Of a stretch of 17,842 nt of DNA, positions 1-6,923 are shown piece by piece; position 1 is the first letter of the stretch; each line of letters opens with the position of its first letter. Location: NCBI GenBank assembly GCA_035517415.1, contig DATIYW010000002.1:1-17842 (forward strand), given 5' to 3'. Below the pieces are notes generated by a model. That model saw nothing but the letters and a program-made list of their open reading frames with translations. It was not told where the DNA came from and made no database searches. Source of the stretch: DATIYW01 sp035517415 (GTDB lineage Bacteria; Acidobacteriota; Thermoanaerobaculia; Thermoanaerobaculales; Thermoanaerobaculaceae). The position numbers and the translations under genes were made by a program.

Positions 1-943
1 GTTCCGCGCCGACGGCGCCGAGCCGGCGAGCGCGGCCGTCTATCCCCTGCAGGAGCAATTCGTCGACGCCAACGGCGTGCTGATCTACACCGTTTCGGTG
101 GGGAAGGGCGCGCCGCTCGTGATCCTCCACGGCGGCCCCGGCGCGTCGCACGACTACTTCCTGCCGTACCTGCTGCCGCTGGCGCGCCATCACCGGCTGG
201 TGTTCCTCGACGAGCGGGGCTCGGGGCGGTCGGAGAAGCTCGAGGACGCCTCGAAGTACACGGTCGAGGCGATGGTCGAGGACGTCGAGGCGGTGCGCCA
301 GGCGCTCGCGCTGGGGAAGATCGACCTGCTCGGCCACTCCTTCGGCGGGGTGCTGGCGCAGGCCTACGCCCTCAAGTACCAGGCCAACCTCGCGCACCTC
401 GTGCTGTGCAGCACGTTCCACAGCACGAAGGGGCTGAACGAGGTGTTCCGGCGCATGAAGGAGAAGATGGCGCCGGAGCTGCGCGAGCGCATCGACCGCA
501 TGGAGGCGGCGGGCCTGTTCGGGCACGGCAAGGACTACGAGAAGAACCGCTACACCAACGACTACATGATCGCGGCGTGGGGAGAGGGCTACTTCCCGTA
601 CCTCTACCAGAACCACCCCGACGCGAACTACGACCCGATTGCCGCGGGCAACACGTCGTGGGACCTCTACCGCGAGATGTGGGGCTCGCACGGCGAGTTC
701 GTCGTCGACGGCAACCTCAGCTCGGTCGAGTACGCCGAGCGGCTGCCCTCGATCCGCGTGCCGACGCTCATCACGGTCGGGGACCACGACGAGTCCGACC
801 CGTCGCTCGCCCGCGACATGAACGCGCGCATCCCGGGCTCGCGGCTGGTCGTGCTGCCGAAGAGCGGGCACATGACGTTCGTGGACCAGCCCGGCATGTT
901 CATCCGTGCGGTCGACGAGTTCCTCAACCCGCCGCGGCGCTAG
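1..943 (+). CDS. Alpha/beta hydrolase, proline iminopeptidase family (5' partial)
   Basis: A serine hydrolase of the alpha/beta fold, closest in pattern to proline iminopeptidases and related amidases. Numbered from an internal GTG at 77, it shows the oxyanion motif HGGPG (18-22), DERGSGRS (45-52), the nucleophile elbow GHSFGG with Ser88, a likely acid Asp238 in VGDHD, and His265 in KSGHM. A helical lid lies between the nucleophile and the acid. The frame stays open from position 2 with no stop and no ATG, GTG or TTG before 77. It encodes plausible family sequence there (PLQEQFVDANGV before the first core strand), so the true start lies upstream of the window and the GTG at 77 is internal. 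A signal peptide could precede the visible part but cannot be judged. The substrate is unknown; the family also includes epoxide hydrolases and lactonases. Family assignment is firm, exact specificity is not. Confidence 0.9.
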   Translation, partial: FRADGAEPASAAVYPLQEQFVDANGVLIYTVSVGKGAPLVILHGGPGASHDYFLPYLLPLARHHRLVFLDERGSGRSEKLEDASKYTVEAMVEDVEAVRQALALGKIDLLGHSFGGVLAQAYALKYQANLAHLVLCSTFHSTKGLNEVFRRMKEKMAPELRERIDRMEAAGLFGHGKDYEKNRYTNDYMIAAWGEGYFPYLYQNHPDANYDPIAAGNTSWDLYREMWGSHGEFVVDGNLSSVEYAERLPSIRVPTLITVGDHDESDPSLARDMNARIPGSRLVVLPKSGHMTFVDQPGMFIRAVDEFLNPPRR

Positions 944-982
944 CCGGCAGGACGCAGCAAGGGGATGGCGACGCGGCTGCGG

Positions 983-991
983 TGCTAGGCT
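983..991 (+). promoter_or_regulatory. Putative extended -10 promoter of the midA-like gene
   Basis: TG-C-TAGGCT fits an extended -10 element (TGnTAnnnT). It ends 9 nt before the ATG at 1001, so transcription would begin about 3 nt before the start codon, giving a nearly leaderless mRNA. No Shine-Dalgarno sequence is visible before this ATG and no good -35 is seen. The same GTGCTAGG core, followed by one variable base and TT, occurs before dnaB. This is a pattern match only. Confidence 0.4.
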
Positions 992-1000
992 TGCCTTCCG

Positions 1001-2137
1001 ATGAACACGGTGGTCGCGGCGGTGGCGCAGCGGGGCAGGGTCAGCTTCGCGGAGTTCATGTCGCTCGCCCTCTACCACCCGGAGGCGGGCTACTACACCC
1101 GGCAGCGGCTCGAGGCGGGCCCGGCCGGGCCGGGTGGCGACTTCCTCACCGCGCCGACCACCTCGCCGGTGTTCGCGCGGACCCTGGCACACCTGTTGCA
1201 AGCCCTCGCGACTGAGATCGGCTCCCAGCTGACGTTCGTCGAGCTCGGCGCCGGCGAGGGGACGCTGATGCAACGCTTGCAAGCCACGCTCCGCGACGAT
1301 CCCGCCGAGGCGGTGCGGCGCTTCGTGGCGGTCGAGACCAGCGCCTGGGCGCGCGAGCGGCTGGCGATTCGGTGTCCTCGGGTGGAGACAGCGGCGCGTC
1401 TCAGCGACCTCGCGCGGCCGCACGGTCCGGTTGTGCTCTTCGCCTCCGAGCTCTACGACGCCTTTCCGGTCCACCGGGTGACGATGCGGCGCCACGCCGG
1501 CGCGTTGGCGCTCGCCGAGTTCTACGTCGAGTGCGACGCCGACGGGCGGCTGCAGTGGACGCTCGGCGAGCCGAGCACCCCGGAGGTCGAGCGCTACCTC
1601 GCCGAGCACGGCGTGATGCTCGAGGAGGGGCAGGTCGCGGAGCTGCGGCCGCAGGTGCGCGCGGTGCACTGCCAGGTCCTGACCTGGTGCGGGCACGACG
1701 GCGTCTCGCTCGTGCTCGACTACGGCTATCCGGCCCGCCAGCTCTACAACCCGCGCGGGCGGCGCGCGGGCTCGCTCGTGGGCTACCGCGCCCACGCGCT
1801 GGTGTCGGACGTGCTCGGCGACCCGGGCGAGGTGGACCTCACCGCCCATGTGAACTTCGACGACCTCGAGAACGCCGGCGCGGACGCGGGCTGGGAGCGC
1901 GGCCAGCTCCGGCCGTTGGGGGTGTTCATGACGATCCACGGCGCGGTCGGCCTGCTGCCGGCGGCGGCGTCGCGGGGCGAGCCGCTGTCCGCCGAGATAT
2001 GGGCCGAGCTGGCGGCGGCCAAGCGGCTGTTCTCGCCGACCGGCATGGGTTCCGACCTCAAGGTGTTGGCACAGGGCAGGGGGAGGACGTGGCAGGTGTA
2101 CCGGCGACTGGCAACTCCGCCGCCGGTGGACGCGTAG
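1001..2137 (+). CDS. SAM-dependent methyltransferase, MidA/NDUFAF7 family (DUF185)
   Basis: A 378-residue class I methyltransferase of the MidA/NDUFAF7 family (COG1565). Family landmarks appear in order: the N-terminal helix and YHPEAGYYT (25-33), GDFLTAPTTSP (46-56), the SAM-binding glycine loop ELGAGEG (81-87), the motif ELYDAFPVHRV, and a C-terminal block with LDYGYP, a GYRAHA stretch and DLTAHVNF. The length matches the family. The mitochondrial homologue methylates an arginine of a complex I subunit during assembly; the target of bacterial members is not settled, so a role in respiratory complex maturation is inference. The ATG at 1001 is chosen because the protein then starts at the usual place; it has no visible Shine-Dalgarno sequence but sits just after a -10-like element. 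The gene ends 9 nt before the GWxTD-VWA gene, so the two may be cotranscribed. Confidence 0.9.
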   Translation: MNTVVAAVAQRGRVSFAEFMSLALYHPEAGYYTRQRLEAGPAGPGGDFLTAPTTSPVFARTLAHLLQALATEIGSQLTFVELGAGEGTLMQRLQATLRDDPAEAVRRFVAVETSAWARERLAIRCPRVETAARLSDLARPHGPVVLFASELYDAFPVHRVTMRRHAGALALAEFYVECDADGRLQWTLGEPSTPEVERYLAEHGVMLEEGQVAELRPQVRAVHCQVLTWCGHDGVSLVLDYGYPARQLYNPRGRRAGSLVGYRAHALVSDVLGDPGEVDLTAHVNFDDLENAGADAGWERGQLRPLGVFMTIHGAVGLLPAAASRGEPLSAEIWAELAAAKRLFSPTGMGSDLKVLAQGRGRTWQVYRRLATPPPVDA

Positions 2138-2146
2138 GAAGGCACG

Positions 2147-4669
2147 ATGAGGACACATCGGGCGTGGCTGATCGTGGCGAGCCTCGCGGTCGCTCTCGCG
2201 GCGAGGCCGGGGCTCGCCGGGTCGGAGTCGAAGCTCTCGCCGGAGTGGCGCAAGTGGCTCGACGAGGAGGTCTACCCGCTGATCACGGGCGAGCAGCGCA
2301 AGGCGTTCCTCGCGCTCGAGTCGGAGGGGGAGCGGAAGGAGTTCGCCGAGCGGCTCTGGCAGATCTGGGGGGCGCAGAACGGCCTCGGCACGGGATTCCG
2401 CCGGAACTACATGAACCGCCTGGAGACCTGCCGCACCGACTTCGGCAACACGATCGAGGACCGGGCGAGGATCCTGCTGATCCACGGCGAGGCCGACCAG
2501 AAGCTGGCGATCGACTGCGACACGATCTTCAACCCGCTCGAGTTCTGGGTCTGGGGCCACATCGACGGCCTCGGCCAGGACGTCGTCGTCGTCTTCTACA
2601 AGCCCTACGGGATGGGCAAGTTCCGCCTCTGGGACCCGATGATCGAGGGGCGCGACGTGCTCTACAACTACGGCGGGTGGCAGGCGCTGCAGTCGTGGCT
2701 GACGAGCGGCGACAGCATCTACGCCCTCTCGCGGCCCGAGCTGCGCTGCACCGACGGGCAGGACGCGCTGCGCCTGCTCGACATCGCCGAGTACTGGATG
2801 CGCGACCTCACCGGCCGGCGCGCGATGGAGCACACCCTCACGCCGCCGGAGACGGGAGGGCCGAAGGAGTCGGTGAGCGCTCACTTCCTCGAATTCTCGA
2901 CCCTGGTGGCGAAGGACGCGAAGCCGGTCGAGTTCACGGTCGCGACCTCGGTCGGCGAGCGGCGCGGCAGCAAGATGGCGGTCACGATCTCGGCGCAGGT
3001 GCCGCGCGCCGGCCTCGCCACCAACAAGGTCGGCGACGAGGAGGTGGTCCAGCTCGACGCCACCGGCGAGATCTCCCGCGGCGGCGAGATGGCGGACCGG
3101 TTCCGCTACGCGTTCTCGTTCCCGGCGGCGGGGAGCGAGTTCCCGATCGTGATCGAGCGCGAGCTCCATCCCGGGCACTACAAGCTGCGGCTGAAGGTGC
3201 AGGACTCGAACAGCGCGCACGCCGCGGTCAAGGAGGCCGAGTTCGAGGTCGTCGCGCCGGAGCTCAAGCCGGACGCGCCGGCCGACAAGGCGGCGGAGCA
3301 GGCGATCGCCAAGGTCGCCTCCGCCCAGGAAGCGGTGCTCTCGCTGCAGGGCCCCGACGGCGAGGGGGTGAGCGGCGTGCAGCGCTTCAACGCGATGGTC
3401 GGGCCGACCGTCGCCCGCGTCGAGTTCTTCCTCGACAACCGCCCGGTCCTGACCAAGAACCGGCCGCCGTTCGAGGTCGAGCTCGACCTCGGCCCGGTGC
3501 CGCGCCTGGCGACCGTCGAGGCGGTCGCGTTCGACGCGAAGAGCAAGGAGCTCGACCGGCGCAAGCTCGACCTCAACGTCGGGCGCGAGCGCTTCTTCGT
3601 CCGCCTCCAGCCGGTGGGCGCCACCGACCGCAAGGGCGGCAAGGTGCGCGCCGTCGTCAACCTCAACACCCCGTCGGACAAGAAGCTGGCGCGTCTGGAG
3701 CTGTACTGGAACGAGACCAAGGTCGAGACCCTGTTCCAGCCGCCGTTCGAGGCCTGGCTGCCGGTCAAGGACGACGGCTCGATCGGCTACCTGCGCGCCC
3801 TCGCCGTGCTCGCCGACGGCTCGCAGGCGGAGGACGTGCAGTTCGTCAACGCACCGCAGTTCCTCACCGGCGTGCAGGTCCACACCGTCGAGCTGCCGGT
3901 GACGGTGCTCGACCACGCCGCCAAGCCCGTCGAGGGCCTCAAGCTCGCCGACTTCGAGGTCCGCGAGGACGGGGTGCAGCAGACGGTTTCGCACTTCGCC
4001 CTCCAGGAGGAGATGCCGATCCGGCTCGGCATCGTGATCGACACCTCGGGCTCGATGGAGAAGACACTGCCGGACGTGCAGCGCGTCGTCATCTCGTTCC
4101 TGCGCAACCTGGTCCGGCCGCGCGACCGGGCGTTCGTGGTGGCGTTCTCCGACCGCCCGGCGCTGCTGGCCGGGTTCACCGCCGACTTCGCCGCGCTCGA
4201 GCACGCGATGATCGAGCTGAAGGCCGACAACGAGACGGCGCTCTACGACAGCGTGGTCTACAGCCTGTTCCAGTTCTCGGGCGTGCGCGGGCGCAAGGCG
4301 ATGGTCCTGCTCACCGACGGCGAGGACAACGCCTCCAAGATGGACTACGACCGCACCCTCGACTACGCGAAGCGCAGCGGCGTGACGATCTACACGGTCG
4401 GCATCGACCTGCCGATCACCAAGGTGGGCATCCGCTCCCAGCTCTCCCGCCTCGCGAGCATGACCGGCGGCGAGGCGTTCTTCCTGCCCCGCAATGCGAG
4501 CGTGGAGTCGGTCTACGAGCGCATCAACCGCGAGCTCCGCAGCCAGTACATGCTGACCTACACGTCGAGCTCGGAGTCGCCGATCGACGTGTTCCGCAAG
4601 GTTGCGGTCAAGGTGGCCAAGCCGAAGGTGGAGGTCCGCACCATCGCCGGATACTATCCGGGTGGATGA
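2147..4669 (+). CDS. Exported GWxTD / VWFA-related domain protein
   Basis: An 840-residue exported protein. Residues 1-25 look like a signal peptide: a basic start, a hydrophobic core rich in Ala, Val and Leu, and small residues near position 25. Residues 33-165 resemble the GWxTD domain: a W-x-x-W-L-(D/E) start, the LITGEQRKAFLAL block, an ERKEFAERLW segment and a LLIHGEAD strand. The middle (about 400-590) looks like two Ig-like beta domains, each with a PPFE motif. A short linker with DFEVREDG leads to a von Willebrand A domain (about 625-800). Its metal-binding site is complete: DTSGS at 632-636, Thr697 and Asp724 in TDGED. This layout is typical of 'VWFA-related' proteins of Acidobacteriota, whose function is unknown; VWA domains usually bind protein partners through a metal ion. 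A GGAAGG Shine-Dalgarno lies 6 nt before the ATG. Domain calls are firm, the role is not known. Confidence 0.88.
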   Translation: MRTHRAWLIVASLAVALAARPGLAGSESKLSPEWRKWLDEEVYPLITGEQRKAFLALESEGERKEFAERLWQIWGAQNGLGTGFRRNYMNRLETCRTDFGNTIEDRARILLIHGEADQKLAIDCDTIFNPLEFWVWGHIDGLGQDVVVVFYKPYGMGKFRLWDPMIEGRDVLYNYGGWQALQSWLTSGDSIYALSRPELRCTDGQDALRLLDIAEYWMRDLTGRRAMEHTLTPPETGGPKESVSAHFLEFSTLVAKDAKPVEFTVATSVGERRGSKMAVTISAQVPRAGLATNKVGDEEVVQLDATGEISRGGEMADRFRYAFSFPAAGSEFPIVIERELHPGHYKLRLKVQDSNSAHAAVKEAEFEVVAPELKPDAPADKAAEQAIAKVASAQEAVLSLQGPDGEGVSGVQRFNAMVGPTVARVEFFLDNRPVLTKNRPPFEVELDLGPVPRLATVEAVAFDAKSKELDRRKLDLNVGRERFFVRLQPVGATDRKGGKVRAVVNLNTPSDKKLARLELYWNETKVETLFQPPFEAWLPVKDDGSIGYLRALAVLADGSQAEDVQFVNAPQFLTGVQVHTVELPVTVLDHAAKPVEGLKLADFEVREDGVQQTVSHFALQEEMPIRLGIVIDTSGSMEKTLPDVQRVVISFLRNLVRPRDRAFVVAFSDRPALLAGFTADFAALEHAMIELKADNETALYDSVVYSLFQFSGVRGRKAMVLLTDGEDNASKMDYDRTLDYAKRSGVTIYTVGIDLPITKVGIRSQLSRLASMTGGEAFFLPRNASVESVYERINRELRSQYMLTYTSSSESPIDVFRKVAVKVAKPKVEVRTIAGYYPGG

Positions 4670-4712
4670 CCGCCCGGGTTCGCCGTCGTGGCGGAGGTGA
4701 CGGCTCGGCGTT

Positions 4713-4747
4713 CCGCCGCCCCCGCCCTCTCCGGACGGGGGGCGCGG
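4713..4747. other. GC-rich hairpin between the VWA gene and the next gene
   Basis: The 109-nt gap 4670-4778 contains an inverted repeat with arms CCGCCGCCCCC (4713-4723) and GGGGGCGCGG (4738-4747). They form about 10 bp with one bulged C and a 14-nt loop. There is no T run after it, so it is not a classical intrinsic terminator. It could weaken readthrough or be a chance product of the high GC. Confidence 0.3.
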
Positions 4748-4766
4748 TGAGCGTGGCCACGGCGCA

Positions 4767-4771
4767 CGGAG
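4767..4771 (+). promoter_or_regulatory. Shine-Dalgarno GGAGG fixing the GTG start at 4779
   Basis: GGAGG lies 7 nt before the GTG at 4779. It supports this GTG over the second in-frame GTG seven codons into the gene, which would remove part of the signal peptide's basic region. Confidence 0.6.
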
Positions 4772-4778
4772 GCGTTCG

Positions 4779-5702
4779 GTGCGAGGCTCGAGGGCGGTGA
4801 CGGGCAGACCCTCTGCCGCGGTGATCGTGGCGGCCTTCGGCCTCGCGGCGCTGCCGGTCCGCGCCGCCGGCCCGGATCCGACCGTCCTCGACCCGAGTCG
4901 CGTGGTGTGGCGGGCGCTGCGCTTCGCGGCCCACAAGGCGGGGCTCTCCGCCGCGATCGAGGTGCGCCTGCGCCCGGCCGATCCGCCATCGGATCAGCCA
5001 TCCGGGGAGCCGCTCGCCGCGAGCGCTCGCGACGAGGCGCGGGAGGTGTGGCTGGAGAGCACGACCAAGCTGCCGGGCCGCACCTTCCTCGCGCGCGAGC
5101 GCGTGGACGCCGACCGGGCGACCGCGCTCGAGATCATCGACACCGAGACCGGGGCCAGGCACCACCGCAAGACCTACCTGCTGAGCGGCTCCGGGTTCAC
5201 GCTCGACCTCGTCGAGCCGGCCTCGCTCGGCGAGATGTTCCAGGCGCCGGACCGCTGGACGCGGCGGATCCACTCGTCCGCGCCGTATCCGGACGCGCTC
5301 CCGGCCGCCGCGCGCGTCACTGGACCGGCGGGCCTTCTCTACGCGATCTCCGCCGCCGACCTCAAGGCGCCGGGCGACAGCCTCAGCATCCACGTCCTGG
5401 TCAAGACGCAGGTCGAGCGCGTGACCGTCCGCGTCGAGGGTGGGCAGCCGGAGCAGCTCGACTACGAGCAGGAGGCGGGGGGCACGGTGACGCCCGTCCG
5501 CGGCCTCTGCGAGGCGCTGGTGCTGGTCGCCCACAGCGACCCGGTGGACCCGGCCGCGGCGAGCGTGTTCCGCATCTTCGGCCTGGAGGGCGACGTGGAG
5601 ATGCTGTGGGATCCCGCCCGTCGGCTTCCGCTCCAGCTTTCCGGCCAAGTGAAGCTGCTCGGCCAGGTTCAGGTCCGGCTGACCTCCGCCACCCTCCGGT
5701 GA
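4779..5702 (+). CDS. Exported protein of unknown function, DUF3108-like
   Basis: A 307-residue protein starting with GTG behind a good GGAGG. Residues 1-30 form a signal peptide: Arg at 2, 5 and 10, then the hydrophobic stretch AAVIVAAFGLAALPV and an ARA-like cleavage site near 28-30. The mature part alternates polar and hydrophobic residues as in beta-rich periplasmic proteins, with no membrane helix. It ends with a tryptophan-containing strand, an RRLPLQL turn and a final Gly-Gln-Val strand. This resembles the end of DUF3108 proteins, which adopt a lipocalin or LolA-like beta fold. I do not recognise a named family with certainty and see no catalytic motif. It lies 109 nt after the GWxTD-VWA gene, so the two exported proteins could be functionally linked, but a GC-rich hairpin separates them. 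Function unknown. Confidence 0.75.
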   Translation: MRGSRAVTGRPSAAVIVAAFGLAALPVRAAGPDPTVLDPSRVVWRALRFAAHKAGLSAAIEVRLRPADPPSDQPSGEPLAASARDEAREVWLESTTKLPGRTFLARERVDADRATALEIIDTETGARHHRKTYLLSGSGFTLDLVEPASLGEMFQAPDRWTRRIHSSAPYPDALPAAARVTGPAGLLYAISAADLKAPGDSLSIHVLVKTQVERVTVRVEGGQPEQLDYEQEAGGTVTPVRGLCEALVLVAHSDPVDPAAASVFRIFGLEGDVEMLWDPARRLPLQLSGQVKLLGQVQVRLTSATLR

Positions 5703-5703
5703 C

Positions 5704-5721
5704 GCCGCCGGTCCGGGCGGC
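5704..5721. terminator. Possible hairpin between convergent genes
   Basis: In the 54-nt gap between two convergent genes, GCCGCC (5704-5709) can pair with GGCGGC (5716-5721) across a 6-nt loop. No T run follows on either strand. The position suits a bidirectional transcription stop, but the stem is short and GC-rich DNA makes such stems often by chance. Confidence 0.25.
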
Positions 5722-5756
5722 ACTCCGGCGCTGGGCGCTGGCGGGCGGGGCGCGCC

Positions 5757-6923
5757 TCAGGACGACGCGGGTTGCACGTGGGCCCCGTCCTGGCCGCGGT
5801 CGAGAAGCTGGCGCAGGGCCAGCGTCCAGCCCGGGTCGAGCACCGCGCCCTCGCGGTCGCCGAGCCACGCCATCGTCGCCTCGCGGGTCATCATCCCGCG
5901 CCCGCCGCGGGCGGTGAAGAGGACGTCGAACGCGTCCGCCACGGTCACCAGCCGGCTCGCCGGGTGGGGCCGGCGCGGCCGCGACAGGCGGGGGTAGCCG
6001 GTGGCGTTGTAGTTGAGGTGGTGCTCCGCGGCGACGATCAGCGCGAGCGGCGCGATCTGGCCGATCGGCAGCAGCTCCTCGAACGACCTGCGCGGGTGGT
6101 CGAGGATCATCTCGAAGTCGTCGCCGGTCAGCTCGAGCTCGCGCGCGGCGACCTGCGGCGGGAGGAAGAGCTTGCCGATGTCGTGGACCAGGGCGCCCAT
6201 GCCGAGGTCGACGGCGAGCACCGGGCGCACGCCCGCGAGGAGCGCCATCCCAACGGTGAGGACGCAGACGTTGTGGGCGTGCACCGCCGGCCAGCGCTCC
6301 TCGCCCTCCCACGGCGCGAACAGGCGCAGCGGGTCCGGGTTCTCCTCCAGGCACTCGAGGTGCGCCCGCACCACCGTTTCGAGGTCGCCGACCGCCAACC
6401 CGCCGCCCCGGGCGAACGCGGCGAACGTCTCGTGCACGAGCGAGACGCGGTCGCGGATCGTCGGCAGCTTCTTGCGGTTCTCGCCGCCCTCGGACTTGTC
6501 CGGCCCGCCCAGCTCGCGCTCGGACAGCTCGATCCGGCCGACCTGGATGTGGGGCCTCGACTGCACGACGGTCTCGTCGGTCGCCGCCAGCTCCTCGATG
6601 AACGCCTTGACCTCCTCGCGCGTGACCCCCTGCTTGAAGATCACGTGCTCAAGGTCGCGGCGCCGCATCCGCCGGATCACCGCGGGCACCTGGCGGCTGG
6701 AGCGGGTGAACGGCCGCCCCTGCACGAACAGCTCCTCGCCGAGCAGCACGAAGGCGAGCTCGGGCTCGTCGGCGAACAGTCTCCGCAGCTGCGCCTCGAG
6801 GCGGTCGAGCGCCTGCGCGGCGCGGGGGTGGCCGGCGCCGTACAGCCCGATCGTCGTCGTCCCGGCGGCGAGCTCGGCGATCGTGTCGTGGACGAGCACC
6901 TCCCAATCGGTGCGCGGGATCAC
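5757..6923 (-). CDS. HD-GYP-like domain phosphohydrolase
   Basis: A 388-residue protein with a C-terminal HD domain. Metal-site residues appear in order: His215/His217 in HAHN, the HD pair His247-Asp248 in LVHDIGK, His276 in LDHPRRS, His301-His302, and Asp330 in VADAFD. Gly-Tyr-Pro at 309-311 marks the HD-GYP type, whose active members cleave cyclic di-GMP or related dinucleotides. The motif here is HHLNYNATGYP rather than the common HHExxDGxGYP form, so activity or substrate may differ. Residues 10-130 form a separate N-terminal module resembling the start of the upstream HEAT gene. I place the start at the GTG at 6923 although the frame is open further upstream. It gives a GTGA overlap with the HEAT gene's stop and has GGAGGAGG just before it. 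It is the last gene of the dnaB operon. Confidence 0.85.
   Translation of the reverse strand: MIPRTDWEVLVHDTIAELAAGTTTIGLYGAGHPRAAQALDRLEAQLRRLFADEPELAFVLLGEELFVQGRPFTRSSRQVPAVIRRMRRRDLEHVIFKQGVTREEVKAFIEELAATDETVVQSRPHIQVGRIELSERELGGPDKSEGGENRKKLPTIRDRVSLVHETFAAFARGGGLAVGDLETVVRAHLECLEENPDPLRLFAPWEGEERWPAVHAHNVCVLTVGMALLAGVRPVLAVDLGMGALVHDIGKLFLPPQVAARELELTGDDFEMILDHPRRSFEELLPIGQIAPLALIVAAEHHLNYNATGYPRLSRPRRPHPASRLVTVADAFDVLFTARGGRGMMTREATMAWLGDREGAVLDPGWTLALRQLLDRGQDGAHVQPASS

Noticed and set aside
1372..4800. A 1142-codon open frame on the + strand overlapping the methyltransferase and VWA genes
   Set aside because: It is out of frame with both recognised genes and is extremely rich in Arg, Ala, Gly and Pro, as expected for a shadow frame in GC-rich DNA. 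It shows no domain.
4978..5006. Short near-tandem and inverted repeat (ATCCGCCATCGG / ATCAGCCATCCG) within the DUF3108-like gene
   Set aside because: It encodes a Pro/Ser/Asp linker in the protein, is very short, and is not repeated elsewhere that I could see.
4608..5723. A 371-codon minus-strand open frame opposite the DUF3108-like gene
   Set aside because: The + strand frame has a Shine-Dalgarno, a signal peptide and natural composition; the minus frame has none of these.
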